This document shows, in pieces, positions 43,923 through 57,734 of a DNA stretch of 64,000 bases. The first letter of the stretch is position 1. Every line of letters begins with the position of its first letter. The notes beneath the pieces are model-generated. The model saw nothing but the letters and a program-made list of their open reading frames with translations, ran no database searches and was not told where the DNA came from. The stretch is from Sphingomonadales bacterium (GTDB taxonomy: Bacteria > Pseudomonadota > Alphaproteobacteria > Sphingomonadales > Sphingomonadaceae), in contig JADJXT010000001.1 in NCBI GenBank assembly GCA_016720115.1, positions 992,001 through 1,056,000 of the forward strand. Direction: 5' to 3'. A program made the translations under genes and the position numbers.

Positions 43923-45359
43923 TCAGCGCGGCAGTTCGCTCGCCCCCATCAGATGTTCATCGACCGAGCGGGCGCATTGGCGGCCTTCGCGGATCGCCCA
44001 TACGACGAGGCTTTGCCCACGCCGCATGTCGCCGCAGGCAAACACGCCTTCCTGGCTGGTCTTGTAGTCGCTGACATTGGCGGCAACATTGCCGCGCCCG
44101 TCCAGCTCGACTTCGGACTGGTCGACCATCCCCGCCTTGCGCGGGCCGATGAAGCCCATGGCGAGGAAGATAAGATCGGCCTTCAGCACGAATTCGCTTC
44201 CGGGAACTTCTTCCATGCGGCCGTTTTGCCAATCGAGGCGGATACATTCGAGGCCGGTAACCTGTCCATTCTCGCCCAACACGCGTTTTGCGTTGATCGC
44301 CCAGTCGCGCTCGCAACCTTCTTCGTGGCTGGAGGAGGTGCGCAGCTTGAGCGGCCAGTCGGGCCAGACCATTGCCTTGTCCTCGCGAACCGGCGGCTTG
44401 GGCATGATTTCGATCTGCGTGACCGACGCCGCACCCTGGCGGTTCGATGTGCCGACACAGTCCGAACCGGTATCGCCGCCACCGATGACGATGACATGCT
44501 TGCCCGTCGCGACAATCGAACCGCGCGGCGCGGCACGCGTTTCCTCGTCACCGGCGTTGCGCTTGTTCTGCTGCGTCAGGAATTCCATGGCGAGACGGAC
44601 GCCCGCCATTTCCGCGCCGGGGATATTGAGCTGCCTTGCTTCCTCGGCCCCGCCCGACATCACCACCGCGTCAAAATTCTCACGCAGGCTTTCCATCGAC
44701 ACATGGACGCCGACTTCGGTCGATTCCCGCAGAACCACGCCCTCTGCCTGCATCTGCATCAGGCGGCGGCTGATGAGATCCTTTTCCATCTTGAAATCGG
44801 GGATGCCATAGCGAAGGAGGCCGCCCATCCGGTCATTTTTCTCGAACAGGGTAACGCTGTGTCCCGCGCGCGCCAGTTGCTGCGCGCAGGCCATGCCCGC
44901 CGGGCCCGATCCTACGACGGCAATCGACTTGCCCGTTTTGCACGCCGGAATCTGCGGTTGAATCCAGCCTTCCTGCCAGCCGCGATCGACAATCGCGCAC
45001 TCGATCGACTTGATCGTGACAGGCGAGTCATCGATGTTGAGCGTGCAGCTCGCCTCGCATGGGGCAGGGCAGATGCGGCCGGTGAATTCGGGGAAATTGT
45101 TGGTCGAATGCAGCACTTCGAGCGCATTCTGCCAGTCCCCTTCATAGACCAGATGGTTCCAGTCGGGGATGATATTGTTCACCGGGCAGCCATTGTGGCA
45201 ATAGGGGATGCCGCAATTCATGCAGCGCGATGCCTGTGCCTTGAGCTTGTCCTCGGGCATCGGCACGACAAATTCCTTGTAATGCTTCAGCCGCTCCTTG
45301 GCGTCGGAATAGGTCCGGTCTTGCCGGTCGAGTTCGAGAAAGCCTGTTGCCTTGCCCAC
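43923..45359 (-). CDS. gltD: Glutamate synthase (NADPH) small subunit
   Basis: A 478-residue FAD/Fe-S subunit that takes electrons from NADPH and passes them to GltB. Iron-sulfur cysteines: SRCMNCGIPYCHNGCPVNN and GRICPAPCEASCTLN. FAD motif VVGSGPAGMACAQQLARAG and NADPH motif IVIGGGDTGSDCVGTS. It begins 17 bases after the gltB stop, in the same operon. The C-terminus GVFACGDMRRGQSLVVWAI is the conserved FAD-binding end. Confidence 0.97.
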   Translation of the reverse strand: MGKATGFLELDRQDRTYSDAKERLKHYKEFVVPMPEDKLKAQASRCMNCGIPYCHNGCPVNNIIPDWNHLVYEGDWQNALEVLHSTNNFPEFTGRICPAPCEASCTLNIDDSPVTIKSIECAIVDRGWQEGWIQPQIPACKTGKSIAVVGSGPAGMACAQQLARAGHSVTLFEKNDRMGGLLRYGIPDFKMEKDLISRRLMQMQAEGVVLRESTEVGVHVSMESLRENFDAVVMSGGAEEARQLNIPGAEMAGVRLAMEFLTQQNKRNAGDEETRAAPRGSIVATGKHVIVIGGGDTGSDCVGTSNRQGAASVTQIEIMPKPPVREDKAMVWPDWPLKLRTSSSHEEGCERDWAINAKRVLGENGQVTGLECIRLDWQNGRMEEVPGSEFVLKADLIFLAMGFIGPRKAGMVDQSEVELDGRGNVAANVSDYKTSQEGVFACGDMRRGQSLVVWAIREGRQCARSVDEHLMGASELPR

Positions 45360-45376
45360 TTTATTGCTCCGTAATC

Positions 45377-50017
<4,641 letters not shown>

Positions 50018-50183
50018 GGCGTACCCTTATTCTTCGAATCTGGAAAATTTGATTCGCGGTAGACGGATGCTTTCGTAATTTAAAGTCCAGATAATGCGGC
50101 TGGCGGCAATGTTTCTTGCGGCGCGGCCAAGTTGGGGTTTGCGGCCCCTGTCTGCGTCAGCGTACCACGCTGAAATGCCATGC

Positions 50184-50211
50184 ATAACTAATTGGGAAAA
50201 TCGATAACTAA
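50184..50211. repeat. 8-base direct repeat upstream of ahpC
   Basis: ATAACTAA occurs at 50184-50191 and again at 50204-50211, exactly 20 bases apart (about two helical turns), 90 bases before the ahpC start. It could be a regulator site or chance. I could not fit the OxyR consensus well. Confidence 0.35.
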
Positions 50212-50299
50212 GAACGGATTGGCTCATTGGACGAAGTCGCCGGGCGCGGCCAAAGGCGCCCTCGAATTCCACAACCCCAACAGTAATAAAGGAAAAATC

Positions 50300-50863
50300 A
50301 TGGGTATTATCGGCTCCTCTCTCAAACCGTTCGCAACGCAATCCTACAAGGATGGCAAGTTTGCCGAAGTCAGCGATGCTGACGTCAAGGGCAAATGGGG
50401 CGTCTTCTTTTTCTATCCGGCGGACTTCACCTTTGTCTGCCCGACCGAGCTTGAAGACCTGGCCGACCAGTATGAATCGCTGAAAGACATGGGCGTCGAA
50501 GTCTATGCCGTGTCGACCGATACGCATTTCAGCCACAAGGCCTGGCACGACAGCTCGCCCGCCATCGGCAAGATCAACTACCACATGCTGGGTGACCAGA
50601 ACCACATCGTCAGCAACAATTTCGGCGTGCTGCGTGAAGGGCAGGGGCTTGCCGACCGTGCAACGTTCGTCGTCGATCCCGACGGTGTGATACAGGTCAT
50701 GGAAATCACCTGCGAGGGCGTAGGCCGCAACGCCGCCGAACTGGTCCGCAAGATCAAGGCCGCCATCTATGTGCGCGAACATCCCGGCCAGGTCTGCCCC
50801 GCGAAGTGGGAAGACGGTGCCGAAACGCTCGCACCCTCGATAGATCTCGTCGGCAAGATCTGA
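50300..50863 (+). CDS. ahpC: Alkyl hydroperoxide reductase C (peroxiredoxin)
   Basis: A 187-residue typical 2-Cys peroxiredoxin that reduces H2O2 and organic peroxides. The peroxidatic Cys is in YPADFTFVCPTELEDLAD and the resolving Cys in HPGQVCPAKWEDG. The start is ATG 50300 with AAAGGAAA upstream. Reduced by AhpF, encoded 131 bases downstream. A stem-loop lies between the genes, so ahpC is probably expressed more strongly than ahpF. Confidence 0.97.
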   Translation: MGIIGSSLKPFATQSYKDGKFAEVSDADVKGKWGVFFFYPADFTFVCPTELEDLADQYESLKDMGVEVYAVSTDTHFSHKAWHDSSPAIGKINYHMLGDQNHIVSNNFGVLREGQGLADRATFVVDPDGVIQVMEITCEGVGRNAAELVRKIKAAIYVREHPGQVCPAKWEDGAETLAPSIDLVGKI

Positions 50864-50875
50864 TTGAGCTTTACC

Positions 50876-50916
50876 GGGGGAAGCCGGGGCCAGTGCGGCT
50901 CCGGCTTCTTCCCCCC
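50876..50916 (+). terminator. Stem-loop after ahpC
   Basis: GGGGGAAGCCGG and CCGGCTTCTTCCCCC can pair around a loop of about 14 bases. No T run follows, so it may attenuate or stabilise the ahpC message rather than terminate fully. Confidence 0.55.
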
Positions 50917-50994
50917 TCTCCCTTCTGACAACGCAAGGCCGCCAGCCGCTTCGTAGCGGAATGGCCGCCCTTGTCCGAATAAGGCTGCACCGCC

Positions 50995-52551
50995 ATGCTC
51001 GATCAAGCTACCATTTCCCAGCTCAAGACCTATCTCAACAATGTGCGCGTTCCGGTCGAACTGGTCGCGACGCTCGACGACAGCGCCAAATCGGCGGAGA
51101 TGCGCGAACTGGTTGAAACCGTCGCCGCTCAGTCGGACAAGGTAACTGCCCGCTTTGACGGCGCGGCGAGCCGCGTTCCCTCATTCGCCATCCGCCGCGC
51201 CGACGGGACAGGGGAAACCCATTTTGCCGGATTGCCGCTGGGGCATGAATTTACCTCGCTGGTGCTGGCGCTGCTGCACATGGGCGGCCATCCTCCCAAG
51301 GAAGAAGCCGATCTGCTCGAATCGGTGAAAGCGCTTGAGGGCGAATTCCGTTTTGAAACCTTCTACTCGCTGTCGTGCCAGAATTGCCCCGATGTGGTGC
51401 AGGCCATCAACATCATGGCGGCGCTCAATCCGGGTGTCAGCCATGTCGCGATCGACGGCGCACTGTTCCGCGACGAAGTCGAAACGCGGCAGGTCATGGC
51501 CGTTCCTGCGGTTTACCTGAATGGCGAACCGTTCGGGCAGGGGCGCATGGACCTTGCCCAGATCATGTCCAGGCTCGATACCGGCGCGATTGCCCGTCAG
51601 GCCGAAAAGATCGCGGCCAAGGAACCGTTCGATGTGCTGGTCGTCGGCGGCGGCCCTGCCGGTGCGGCAGCGGCGATCTATGCCGCGCGCAAGGGCATCC
51701 GCACCGGCGTTGTGGCCGAACGCTTTGGCGGGCAGGTGCTCGACACCATGGGGATCGAGAATTTCATTTCGGTCCAGCACACCGAAGGGCCGAAGCTTGC
51801 CGCGCAGCTCGAACAGCATGTCCGCGAATATGATGTGGACATCATGAACCTGCAGACCGCGAACGGCCTTGTCGTCGGTGCGCCCGGTGCGCTGCACGAA
51901 GTCAGACTGGCCAGCGGTGCAAGCCTGAAGGCCAGGACGGTCATCCTCTCGACCGGCGCGCGCTGGCGGCAGATCGGCGTTCCCGGCGAAGAGGAATATC
52001 GCAACAAGGGTGTCGCCTATTGCCCGCACTGCGACGGTCCGCTTTTCAAGGGCAAGCGGACGGCGGTGGTCGGCGGCGGCAATAGCGGTGTCGAAGCAGC
52101 CATCGACCTTGCCGGCATCGTTGCGCATGTCACCCTGATCGAATTCGATGCGCAGTTGCGCGCCGATGCGGTGTTGCAGGCAAAGCTGAACAGCCTGCCC
52201 AATGTGACCGTGATTACTTCGGCGCTGACCACCGAAGTGCTGGGCGATGGCCAGAAAGTGACCGGCCTGACCTATCAGGATCGCAATTCAGGCGAATCGC
52301 ACGGCATTGATCTGGAAGGGATTTTCGTGCAGATCGGGCTGATCCCCAACACCGAGTTCCTGAAAGACGTCGTCGGATTGTCTTCGCATGGCGAGATTGA
52401 AGTCGACGCGCGTGGGGCAACGAACATCCCCGGCGTCTTTGCCGCCGGCGATTGCACCACCACGCCCTACAAACAGATCGTGATCGCGCTCGGCGAAGGG
52501 GCGAAGGCATCGCTATCGGCCTTTGACCATCTGATCCGTTCGGGCGTGTAA
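50995..52551 (+). CDS. ahpF: Alkyl hydroperoxide reductase subunit F
   Basis: A 518-residue flavoprotein that uses NAD(P)H to regenerate AhpC. The N-terminal tandem thioredoxin-fold domain carries the CQNCPDVV disulfide; the TrxR-like domain follows with the FAD motif VVGGGPAGAAAAIYAARKG, redox centre AYCPHCDGPLF, NAD motif VVGGGNSGVEAAIDLAG and the C-terminal GVFAAGDCTTTPYKQI. Full length for the family. Second gene of the ahpCF pair. Confidence 0.97.
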   Translation: MLDQATISQLKTYLNNVRVPVELVATLDDSAKSAEMRELVETVAAQSDKVTARFDGAASRVPSFAIRRADGTGETHFAGLPLGHEFTSLVLALLHMGGHPPKEEADLLESVKALEGEFRFETFYSLSCQNCPDVVQAINIMAALNPGVSHVAIDGALFRDEVETRQVMAVPAVYLNGEPFGQGRMDLAQIMSRLDTGAIARQAEKIAAKEPFDVLVVGGGPAGAAAAIYAARKGIRTGVVAERFGGQVLDTMGIENFISVQHTEGPKLAAQLEQHVREYDVDIMNLQTANGLVVGAPGALHEVRLASGASLKARTVILSTGARWRQIGVPGEEEYRNKGVAYCPHCDGPLFKGKRTAVVGGGNSGVEAAIDLAGIVAHVTLIEFDAQLRADAVLQAKLNSLPNVTVITSALTTEVLGDGQKVTGLTYQDRNSGESHGIDLEGIFVQIGLIPNTEFLKDVVGLSSHGEIEVDARGATNIPGVFAAGDCTTTPYKQIVIALGEGAKASLSAFDHLIRSGV

Positions 52552-52554
52552 ACG

Positions 52555-52595
52555 GGATTCCGGCGGTGGCTGCATGCCACCGTCGTTTCGAATCC
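52555..52595 (+). terminator. Stem-loop after ahpF
   Basis: Nested pairing: GGATTC (52555-52560) with GAATCC (52590-52595), and GGCGGTGGC with GCCACCGTC around loop TGCAT. It begins four bases after the ahpF stop. No strong T run. Confidence 0.6.
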
Positions 52596-52663
52596 GGACA
52601 TCTTTGAAAGTGGCGCAGTATGCAGTCCTGCGTATGAGCGCCTCTGTGTCAAAATTCCCTGCT

Positions 52664-53926
52664 TTACAGGGAAGCAGATTTTTGTTCAGCGATGGACCTT
52701 TGAAACAGACCGATAAACTTCTCGCTCCAGGCGGAGATCGTCAACGCCAGCTGGCCGGCATGGGCATATCCATTTTCGCTCATATGGGCTGTCGTCACAT
52801 CATTGGCAGCGATATTTGCGATCCGTTCGATCAAGCTGCTGGGTTTCGCAGGATCAAAGGACTGCCCAAAGCCTAGACTCTCGCAATTGCCAGCCAGATA
52901 GGCGCGCTCGGACACAATGACCGGCAGGCCGCTCATCGCTGCTTCCAATATCACGAGTCCGAACGGCTCTATTACCCTGCTCGGGACGATCAATGCTCTT
53001 GCGCGGCGGGCATGATCGAGAATTTCCGTTCGGCTGCACCAACCTGCGAGCCGAAGCCCCCCGCCAGCCTTGCGCAACGATTCCTCCAATTCTCCTCCCC
53101 CGACAAGCGTGAGCGGAACGCCTGCCTGAATACATGCCGCAGCGGCCAGATCAGCGCCCTTGTCGCTTCCCAGTCGCCCGACGAAAAGGAACTCATTATT
53201 GTGCTCCGCCGGGATACGCGTACGGGACCATGGTTTGATCGGGTTCGGGATGGTCACCATCTGGCGTGCGCAAAAGCCGTTATCCAGAAACTTCGTACGC
53301 ATATGATCGTGCAGGAAAGTGAAGGTGGATTTTGAAAGCGCCGGACGGATTAGTCGGTTCAGATGGCCCTGACGCGCCACGCGCCAAAATTTGTGAACAT
53401 TGCTTCGCCGGTCGCACTGGCTGGCAAGACAGTGCAGCGAAAGCGGTTTGAGGTTGCAGGGTTGCGCACGGGGAAAGACGGTAAACCCGCCATTGGGGCA
53501 GATGTTGAAGAAATCATGGCATGTGACCACCAATCGCCCTTCGACGCCTGCCAGCGCTGCAAAGATGGCCGGTGACAGAATCTGTGACCAGTTGTGCAGA
53601 TGGTAGACCGTGTGTTTGGTATCGTTTTTGGCGATCCAGCCCCGCAAGCAGTTTTGCGCCGCGCTGTTGTGAAGTCCTTGCATCATTGCACGAGAGGGTG
53701 GCGTCTCGAGCAATCGGCTGGCATGCAAACCAATCAGGTCGATCCCATCCAACGCTTCGCCAGCGCCATGGATTGCCCCGGCAAAATACGTCACCGGAAT
53801 TCCACGGCGTCGATATTCTTGCGCCACCTGAATCGCCAAGACGCCAGCGCCGCCCTCTGGTTCAGCGAAATCGTGAATTACCACAACGCGTTCGATGTCT
53901 TCGACGCGGTCCCGCGCGCACGTCAC
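52664..53926 (-). CDS. Glycosyltransferase family 4
   Basis: A 420-residue GT-B fold retaining glycosyltransferase. N-terminal half: VVVIHDFAEPEGGAGVLAIQ (glycine-rich acceptor-side loop). C-terminal donor domain: NEFLFVGRLGSDKGADLAAA, LTLVGGGELEESLR and PSRVIEPFGLVILEAAMSG, whose glutamates are the EX7E donor-binding motif. It probably adds a sugar to a lipid-linked or polymeric glycan at the cytoplasmic face of the inner membrane. The GTG start at 53926 overlaps the upstream stop as GTGA (53923-53926). Last gene of the six-gene operon. Confidence 0.88.
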   Translation of the reverse strand: MTCARDRVEDIERVVVIHDFAEPEGGAGVLAIQVAQEYRRRGIPVTYFAGAIHGAGEALDGIDLIGLHASRLLETPPSRAMMQGLHNSAAQNCLRGWIAKNDTKHTVYHLHNWSQILSPAIFAALAGVEGRLVVTCHDFFNICPNGGFTVFPRAQPCNLKPLSLHCLASQCDRRSNVHKFWRVARQGHLNRLIRPALSKSTFTFLHDHMRTKFLDNGFCARQMVTIPNPIKPWSRTRIPAEHNNEFLFVGRLGSDKGADLAAAACIQAGVPLTLVGGGELEESLRKAGGGLRLAGWCSRTEILDHARRARALIVPSRVIEPFGLVILEAAMSGLPVIVSERAYLAGNCESLGFGQSFDPAKPSSLIERIANIAANDVTTAHMSENGYAHAGQLALTISAWSEKFIGLFQRSIAEQKSASL

Positions 53927-55482
53927 GCGCGGCCTCCATAGCGGTGCCGCACATCGAAAACGATGTGGTTGTCAAGAATGTCAATATGATGACAGCCGAT
54001 GATACCCCGTTTGAAATTCGGGGTGATATGGCGGACAGTGCTTTCGCGGTAACGCTCCATTGTCAATTCTTCGATCTGCATCAACTGCAGGCCATATCCA
54101 TAAGTTCCGTGCGAATTATCCTGCACCGGGCGGTAAAAAACTCCATCGCGCTGCCAGATGCGGCCAGCGTTGCGAGCGCAGCGCGAATCGAACACCACCG
54201 GGTTGAGCGGATGCGGTTCAAGTTTTTCCAGCATCGGACTATCGGCGCGGAACAGGTGCAGTTCAGAGCACATGTCATCGAACGGATCGTCGCTTATGTT
54301 GGTGAACAACCACCATTGCCCATCCAAATTCGCAAGCGTTGAATCGGAGAGATTGGTGCCTTCCAGCGCAGTTCTGTGCAACTCCCAGCTATCGGGAAAC
54401 GCGGTGCACCGCCATAACTCGATTCGCCGCGAAGCGCAGCTCTCGGGCAACATGAATAACTGCCCATCATGTTCAAACAGGAAGGGAAAGGATAGATGAT
54501 ATCCGGGAGAGAGCACAATCCGGATATCCTCAAGTCGTCCAGATTCAATCCGTCCGGCGCTGATATATCCCAGCCCCTTGCGATAATCGAAACATTCGAA
54601 AAAGCACCAGGTCTCCTTTCCGTGTCGCCAAAGGAACGGATCTGCGTGGTAACAATTGGCAGGCGGATTAATGGGCTCGGCCAATGCCGGTTTGAATTTC
54701 AGCGGCTCACCTTCGATCAGGTTAATACAGAACATGCCCGGTCGAAGTCTCAGTTTGACTGCAAACTTTTCCCATGCGCGTCGTGCAAGTTCGCCCGTCA
54801 TTCTGCCAATATAGGTGAGTGTCCCGATAGTTCCCGGCGCGCGAGGTGCGACAAACAGGGCTGTTTCGCTTGGTTTTGCGTCAGGCAAACCCCGTGCAAC
54901 GCGTTTGAGTTCACGCAGGATCAGCGCGACCGACTTTTCCTCCAGAAACTGTTCATTCCGCGCGGCGACGAATTTGCTGTTCACAGCAGCACTTGCGATC
55001 AGCTCTGGCAGAGGTTGGGCATTGGGTCGGCGAAACAGATTGATCGAGCTTACAGGGCGTCCTTCGATAAGCGGTTGCAATCCCGCTATCCCGGGAACGC
55101 TGCCGGTCGCATCGGTAAACCACACACCGTGTCGCGGAGCAGCGGCCGGGATGCCCGCACCGTGGTTTCCGGAGAGGTCGAGGATGACATCCGGTGCCAG
55201 TGTGTGCAGCACCTCATTGTCGTTCAAGGCGATCCGCGGAATGTCGTGCGCTAGCCCGCTGTTCGTTGCAGCCGGAATCGCGCCGACCCGCAGTTCCAGC
55301 CTGTAGAGCAACCGGAAAAGCAAATTGTCACTCCTCCGTCGTCGGGACGGGGCCGCAGCCGCGATCGCGCAAATCTCGATATCACTTAGGCCACCAATCC
55401 GCTCAATCAGACGCCTGACCCAGTCGGGGATTGCGTCCGGATCAGCCAGAACAAGGACAACTCGGAGAGGTGCAAGCGCCAT
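53923..55482 (-). CDS. Two-part protein: formyltransferase-like N-terminus and GINT1_N-like beta-propeller C-terminus
   Basis: A 519-residue protein. Residues ~1-190 look like the Rossmann half of formyltransferase-type enzymes (LRVVLVLADPDAIPDWVRRL, LAPDVILDLSGNHGAGIPAA, GVWFTDATGS). Residues ~260-519 contain repeated blades such as YHADPFLWRHGKETWCFFE, GYHLSFPFLFEHDGQLFMLP and QWWLFTNISDDP, the pattern I associate with the N-terminal domain of glucosamine inositolphosphorylceramide transferase (GINT1_N) and with GH43-like propellers. The usual formyltransferase catalytic triad (N, H, D as in HxSxLP...D) is not evident. The start is ATG 55482. It sits between the Ldh and GT4 genes, so a role in glycan modification is inferred; the true function is unknown. 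Confidence 0.6.
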   Translation of the reverse strand: MALAPLRVVLVLADPDAIPDWVRRLIERIGGLSDIEICAIAAAAPSRRRRSDNLLFRLLYRLELRVGAIPAATNSGLAHDIPRIALNDNEVLHTLAPDVILDLSGNHGAGIPAAAPRHGVWFTDATGSVPGIAGLQPLIEGRPVSSINLFRRPNAQPLPELIASAAVNSKFVAARNEQFLEEKSVALILRELKRVARGLPDAKPSETALFVAPRAPGTIGTLTYIGRMTGELARRAWEKFAVKLRLRPGMFCINLIEGEPLKFKPALAEPINPPANCYHADPFLWRHGKETWCFFECFDYRKGLGYISAGRIESGRLEDIRIVLSPGYHLSFPFLFEHDGQLFMLPESCASRRIELWRCTAFPDSWELHRTALEGTNLSDSTLANLDGQWWLFTNISDDPFDDMCSELHLFRADSPMLEKLEPHPLNPVVFDSRCARNAGRIWQRDGVFYRPVQDNSHGTYGYGLQLMQIEELTMERYRESTVRHITPNFKRGIIGCHHIDILDNHIVFDVRHRYGGRA

Positions 55483-55489
55483 TACCGTG

Positions 55490-56524
55490 TCAGCGCCAGT
55501 CCAGAGCCACGCCCAGACTGTCGGCCAGCTGTTCAATTTGGCGGAGGATGTGGTCTTCGATCAATATACCTTCCCGCTCGCTCCGGGCAATTTCCGCCCA
55601 ACGGGCGTCACCCGGCAATCGGACATTTTCTGAACCAGTTGGGGTCGTGAGCATAGAGGCGAGCGTCTCGACGCGATGATGAAATTGCTCAATCGGCATC
55701 CAGCGCGAAATATCGATAGCCAGCAGCAAATGTCCGTTATTGCCCGGTCGATCGAGGTCGGCATACATCGAAGCAACTTCTTGAGCGACGCCAGCACCCG
55801 TCAAGACGGCGCTGAGTAACTCGACGAGAATAGCGAGGCCAAATCCTTTCGCTCCGGCAGCGGGCAGCAAGGTGCCCGCCGCCGCAAGCGCAGGGACGAG
55901 GATGGGTGCACCATTGGCGTTGATTGCGAGCCCGGGCTCCAGCATATGGTCTTTGGCGATCGCTTCACGGACCGATGATCCAGCCATTGCTGCAGTAGAC
56001 ATATCGACTATGATTGATAAGCCGTCTGCGCGCGGCGCGGAAAAGGCAAGCGGGTTGGTTCCAAGGACCGGCTTGATGCCATCATGAGCGGCCACTTTGG
56101 GAAAGGAATTGCTCAAGGCAATGCCGATCATTCCGCGATCTGCCGCTAACTGGACATAATAGGCCCCGGCACCCAAAAAGTTGCTGTTGTGAACGCCGAC
56201 CGTGCCTATACCCGTTTCGGCGGCAAGTTCGCAGGCGAGATTCATGCCAAGCTTCGCGGCATGATGCCCGAAGCCGCAATCTGCATTGATCCGCCCAACC
56301 GCCGGAGCCAGGCGCGAAATTTGGGGGTTGCAGGGACATTTGATCGCGCCAGTCCCGACCCGCTTCAGAAGGATGGGTAGCCGTTCTATGCCATGGTTGC
56401 GCCGTCCAGCCATATCGCACCAGGTGAGATTATCGACGACATTTTCCGCCTGTGCCGAATCTACCCCACCGGCCGCGAGCAGGTCTTCGAGCACTTTCCG
56501 ATAGCGGTGCTGGTCAATCCGCAT
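55490..56524 (-). CDS. Ldh family NAD(P)-dependent oxidoreductase (malate/lactate/ureidoglycolate or cyclic-imine reductase type)
   Basis: A 344-residue member of the type-2 malate/L-lactate dehydrogenase fold, which lacks a Rossmann fold. The catalytic His is in the NHGIERLPIL motif. Other landmarks are HNSNFLGAGAYYVQ, LSNSFPKVAAHDG, LGTNPLAFSAPRADG and AAGAKGFGLAILVELLSAVLTG. The family reduces 2-oxo acids, and in the DpkA branch reduces cyclic imino acids such as piperideine-2-carboxylate. The start is ATG 56524, overlapping the end of the ATP-grasp gene by 11 bases. It probably makes the hydroxy or amino acid unit that the adjacent ligases use. Confidence 0.88.
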   Translation of the reverse strand: MRIDQHRYRKVLEDLLAAGGVDSAQAENVVDNLTWCDMAGRRNHGIERLPILLKRVGTGAIKCPCNPQISRLAPAVGRINADCGFGHHAAKLGMNLACELAAETGIGTVGVHNSNFLGAGAYYVQLAADRGMIGIALSNSFPKVAAHDGIKPVLGTNPLAFSAPRADGLSIIVDMSTAAMAGSSVREAIAKDHMLEPGLAINANGAPILVPALAAAGTLLPAAGAKGFGLAILVELLSAVLTGAGVAQEVASMYADLDRPGNNGHLLLAIDISRWMPIEQFHHRVETLASMLTTPTGSENVRLPGDARWAEIARSEREGILIEDHILRQIEQLADSLGVALDWR

Positions 56525-57734
56525 TTTGCCCGGCCCTCTGGCGCATCGCCAGAGGCGCGCGAACCAGCTTGCCCAGCAAGCCCGAAAATTCCGCAAGGCC
56601 CGGGAGCGGGTCATCAAAGCAAAAGAAGGGGAGAATGACTTTTTGCGCAAAAATACTGCGCACCCAGCCCCTGAAACCCAGTTCACCTGCATGGCGCAAT
56701 TGCAGGAATGCCATGAAATCACGCAGCGGATCCCACAGCCTTAGTGACTGCGAATAGCCGTCGAAGCGCGGCAAGGATTGTCCGGTAAGGTGGCAATAAA
56801 TAATCAGGTCTATTGGTGCACCACCGCGCGTTACCAGCGGATGCCCCGCTGTCAGACGCCCATTCACTTCGATGATTTTGAGCTGGCCGTCGCGCAGGTC
56901 ACGCTTGAACTCGACATTGCCGATGCCCTGCCAGCCGATCCCGTCAAACATCCGTCGCCCCATCTCGGCGGTCTCTGGCAACCATTCGGACTGGTGAAAA
57001 CATGCTCCACCGCGATTGACCGGCCATCGCCGGATGATACTCTTGGTGTAGTCATAGAGCAGCGTGCCTGCGCTCGTGCGATAAGTGTAATAACTCGACA
57101 AAAGGCTGTCAGGACCGGGGATCATTTCCACAACCATCACTTTGTGTCCACGCTCCCGGCAGAGCCGCACTTTTTCAACGACCTCGGCGAAATCGTCACG
57201 GATGATGAACAGTTTGCGTCCGAACTCTTCCATGAAGTTAAGCGAATTCAGCGGCTTCACCATCACGGGAAAACGCAATTCGTCGCGTATTGCCAGAACA
57301 TCGTCAACCGTATCCACTGCCCAGAAATTCGGAGTAGGGACGCCGGCCTCGCGCGCCATGGCCAGCGTATCGAGCTTGTCCAGCATCGCCCGGCGCAGAT
57401 CGGGTAGAAACTCCTCGACAACATAGAGTTGACGCAACGCTGCCTCATGCGTTTCCACAAATTCCAGCGATTCATCGCATCCGACCATGATGACGCATCC
57501 GGCAAGATTCGGGTCAGGCTTTGAAATGAGAATTGTTTCCCAATATAGCGAGGCATCCATGTTTTCCGGCACGGGCAACGCTTTTCGGCAATGGCGTGAA
57601 CGCATGGCGCGGCAACCAGTCCGCCCACTGGCGTAGACCAAAATTCCTGCCTTGCCGAGGCTCCGCGCGGCGGCAAGCGTACTGGCACCACCACCAAGCA
57701 GCAGGACTGGACGAGAGGTGTTCGGCGAACTCAT
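56514..57734 (-). CDS. ATP-grasp ligase A
   Basis: A 406-residue ATP-grasp protein of the carboxylate-amine ligase kind. N-terminus VLLLGGGASTLAAARSLGKA (pre-ATP-grasp domain); ATP-grasp core with FPVMVKPLNSLNFMEEFGRK, VMVVEMIPGPDSLLSSYYTY and the metal-binding end IGNVEFKRDLRDG, KIIEVNGRLTAGH. Such enzymes activate a carboxylate as acyl phosphate and join it to an amine. The start is ATG 57734, overlapping the stop of the second ATP-grasp gene as ATGA. About 90 extra residues follow the core. Substrates unknown. Confidence 0.85.
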   Translation of the reverse strand: MSSPNTSRPVLLLGGGASTLAAARSLGKAGILVYASGRTGCRAMRSRHCRKALPVPENMDASLYWETILISKPDPNLAGCVIMVGCDESLEFVETHEAALRQLYVVEEFLPDLRRAMLDKLDTLAMAREAGVPTPNFWAVDTVDDVLAIRDELRFPVMVKPLNSLNFMEEFGRKLFIIRDDFAEVVEKVRLCRERGHKVMVVEMIPGPDSLLSSYYTYRTSAGTLLYDYTKSIIRRWPVNRGGACFHQSEWLPETAEMGRRMFDGIGWQGIGNVEFKRDLRDGQLKIIEVNGRLTAGHPLVTRGGAPIDLIIYCHLTGQSLPRFDGYSQSLRLWDPLRDFMAFLQLRHAGELGFRGWVRSIFAQKVILPFFCFDDPLPGLAEFSGLLGKLVRAPLAMRQRAGQNAD

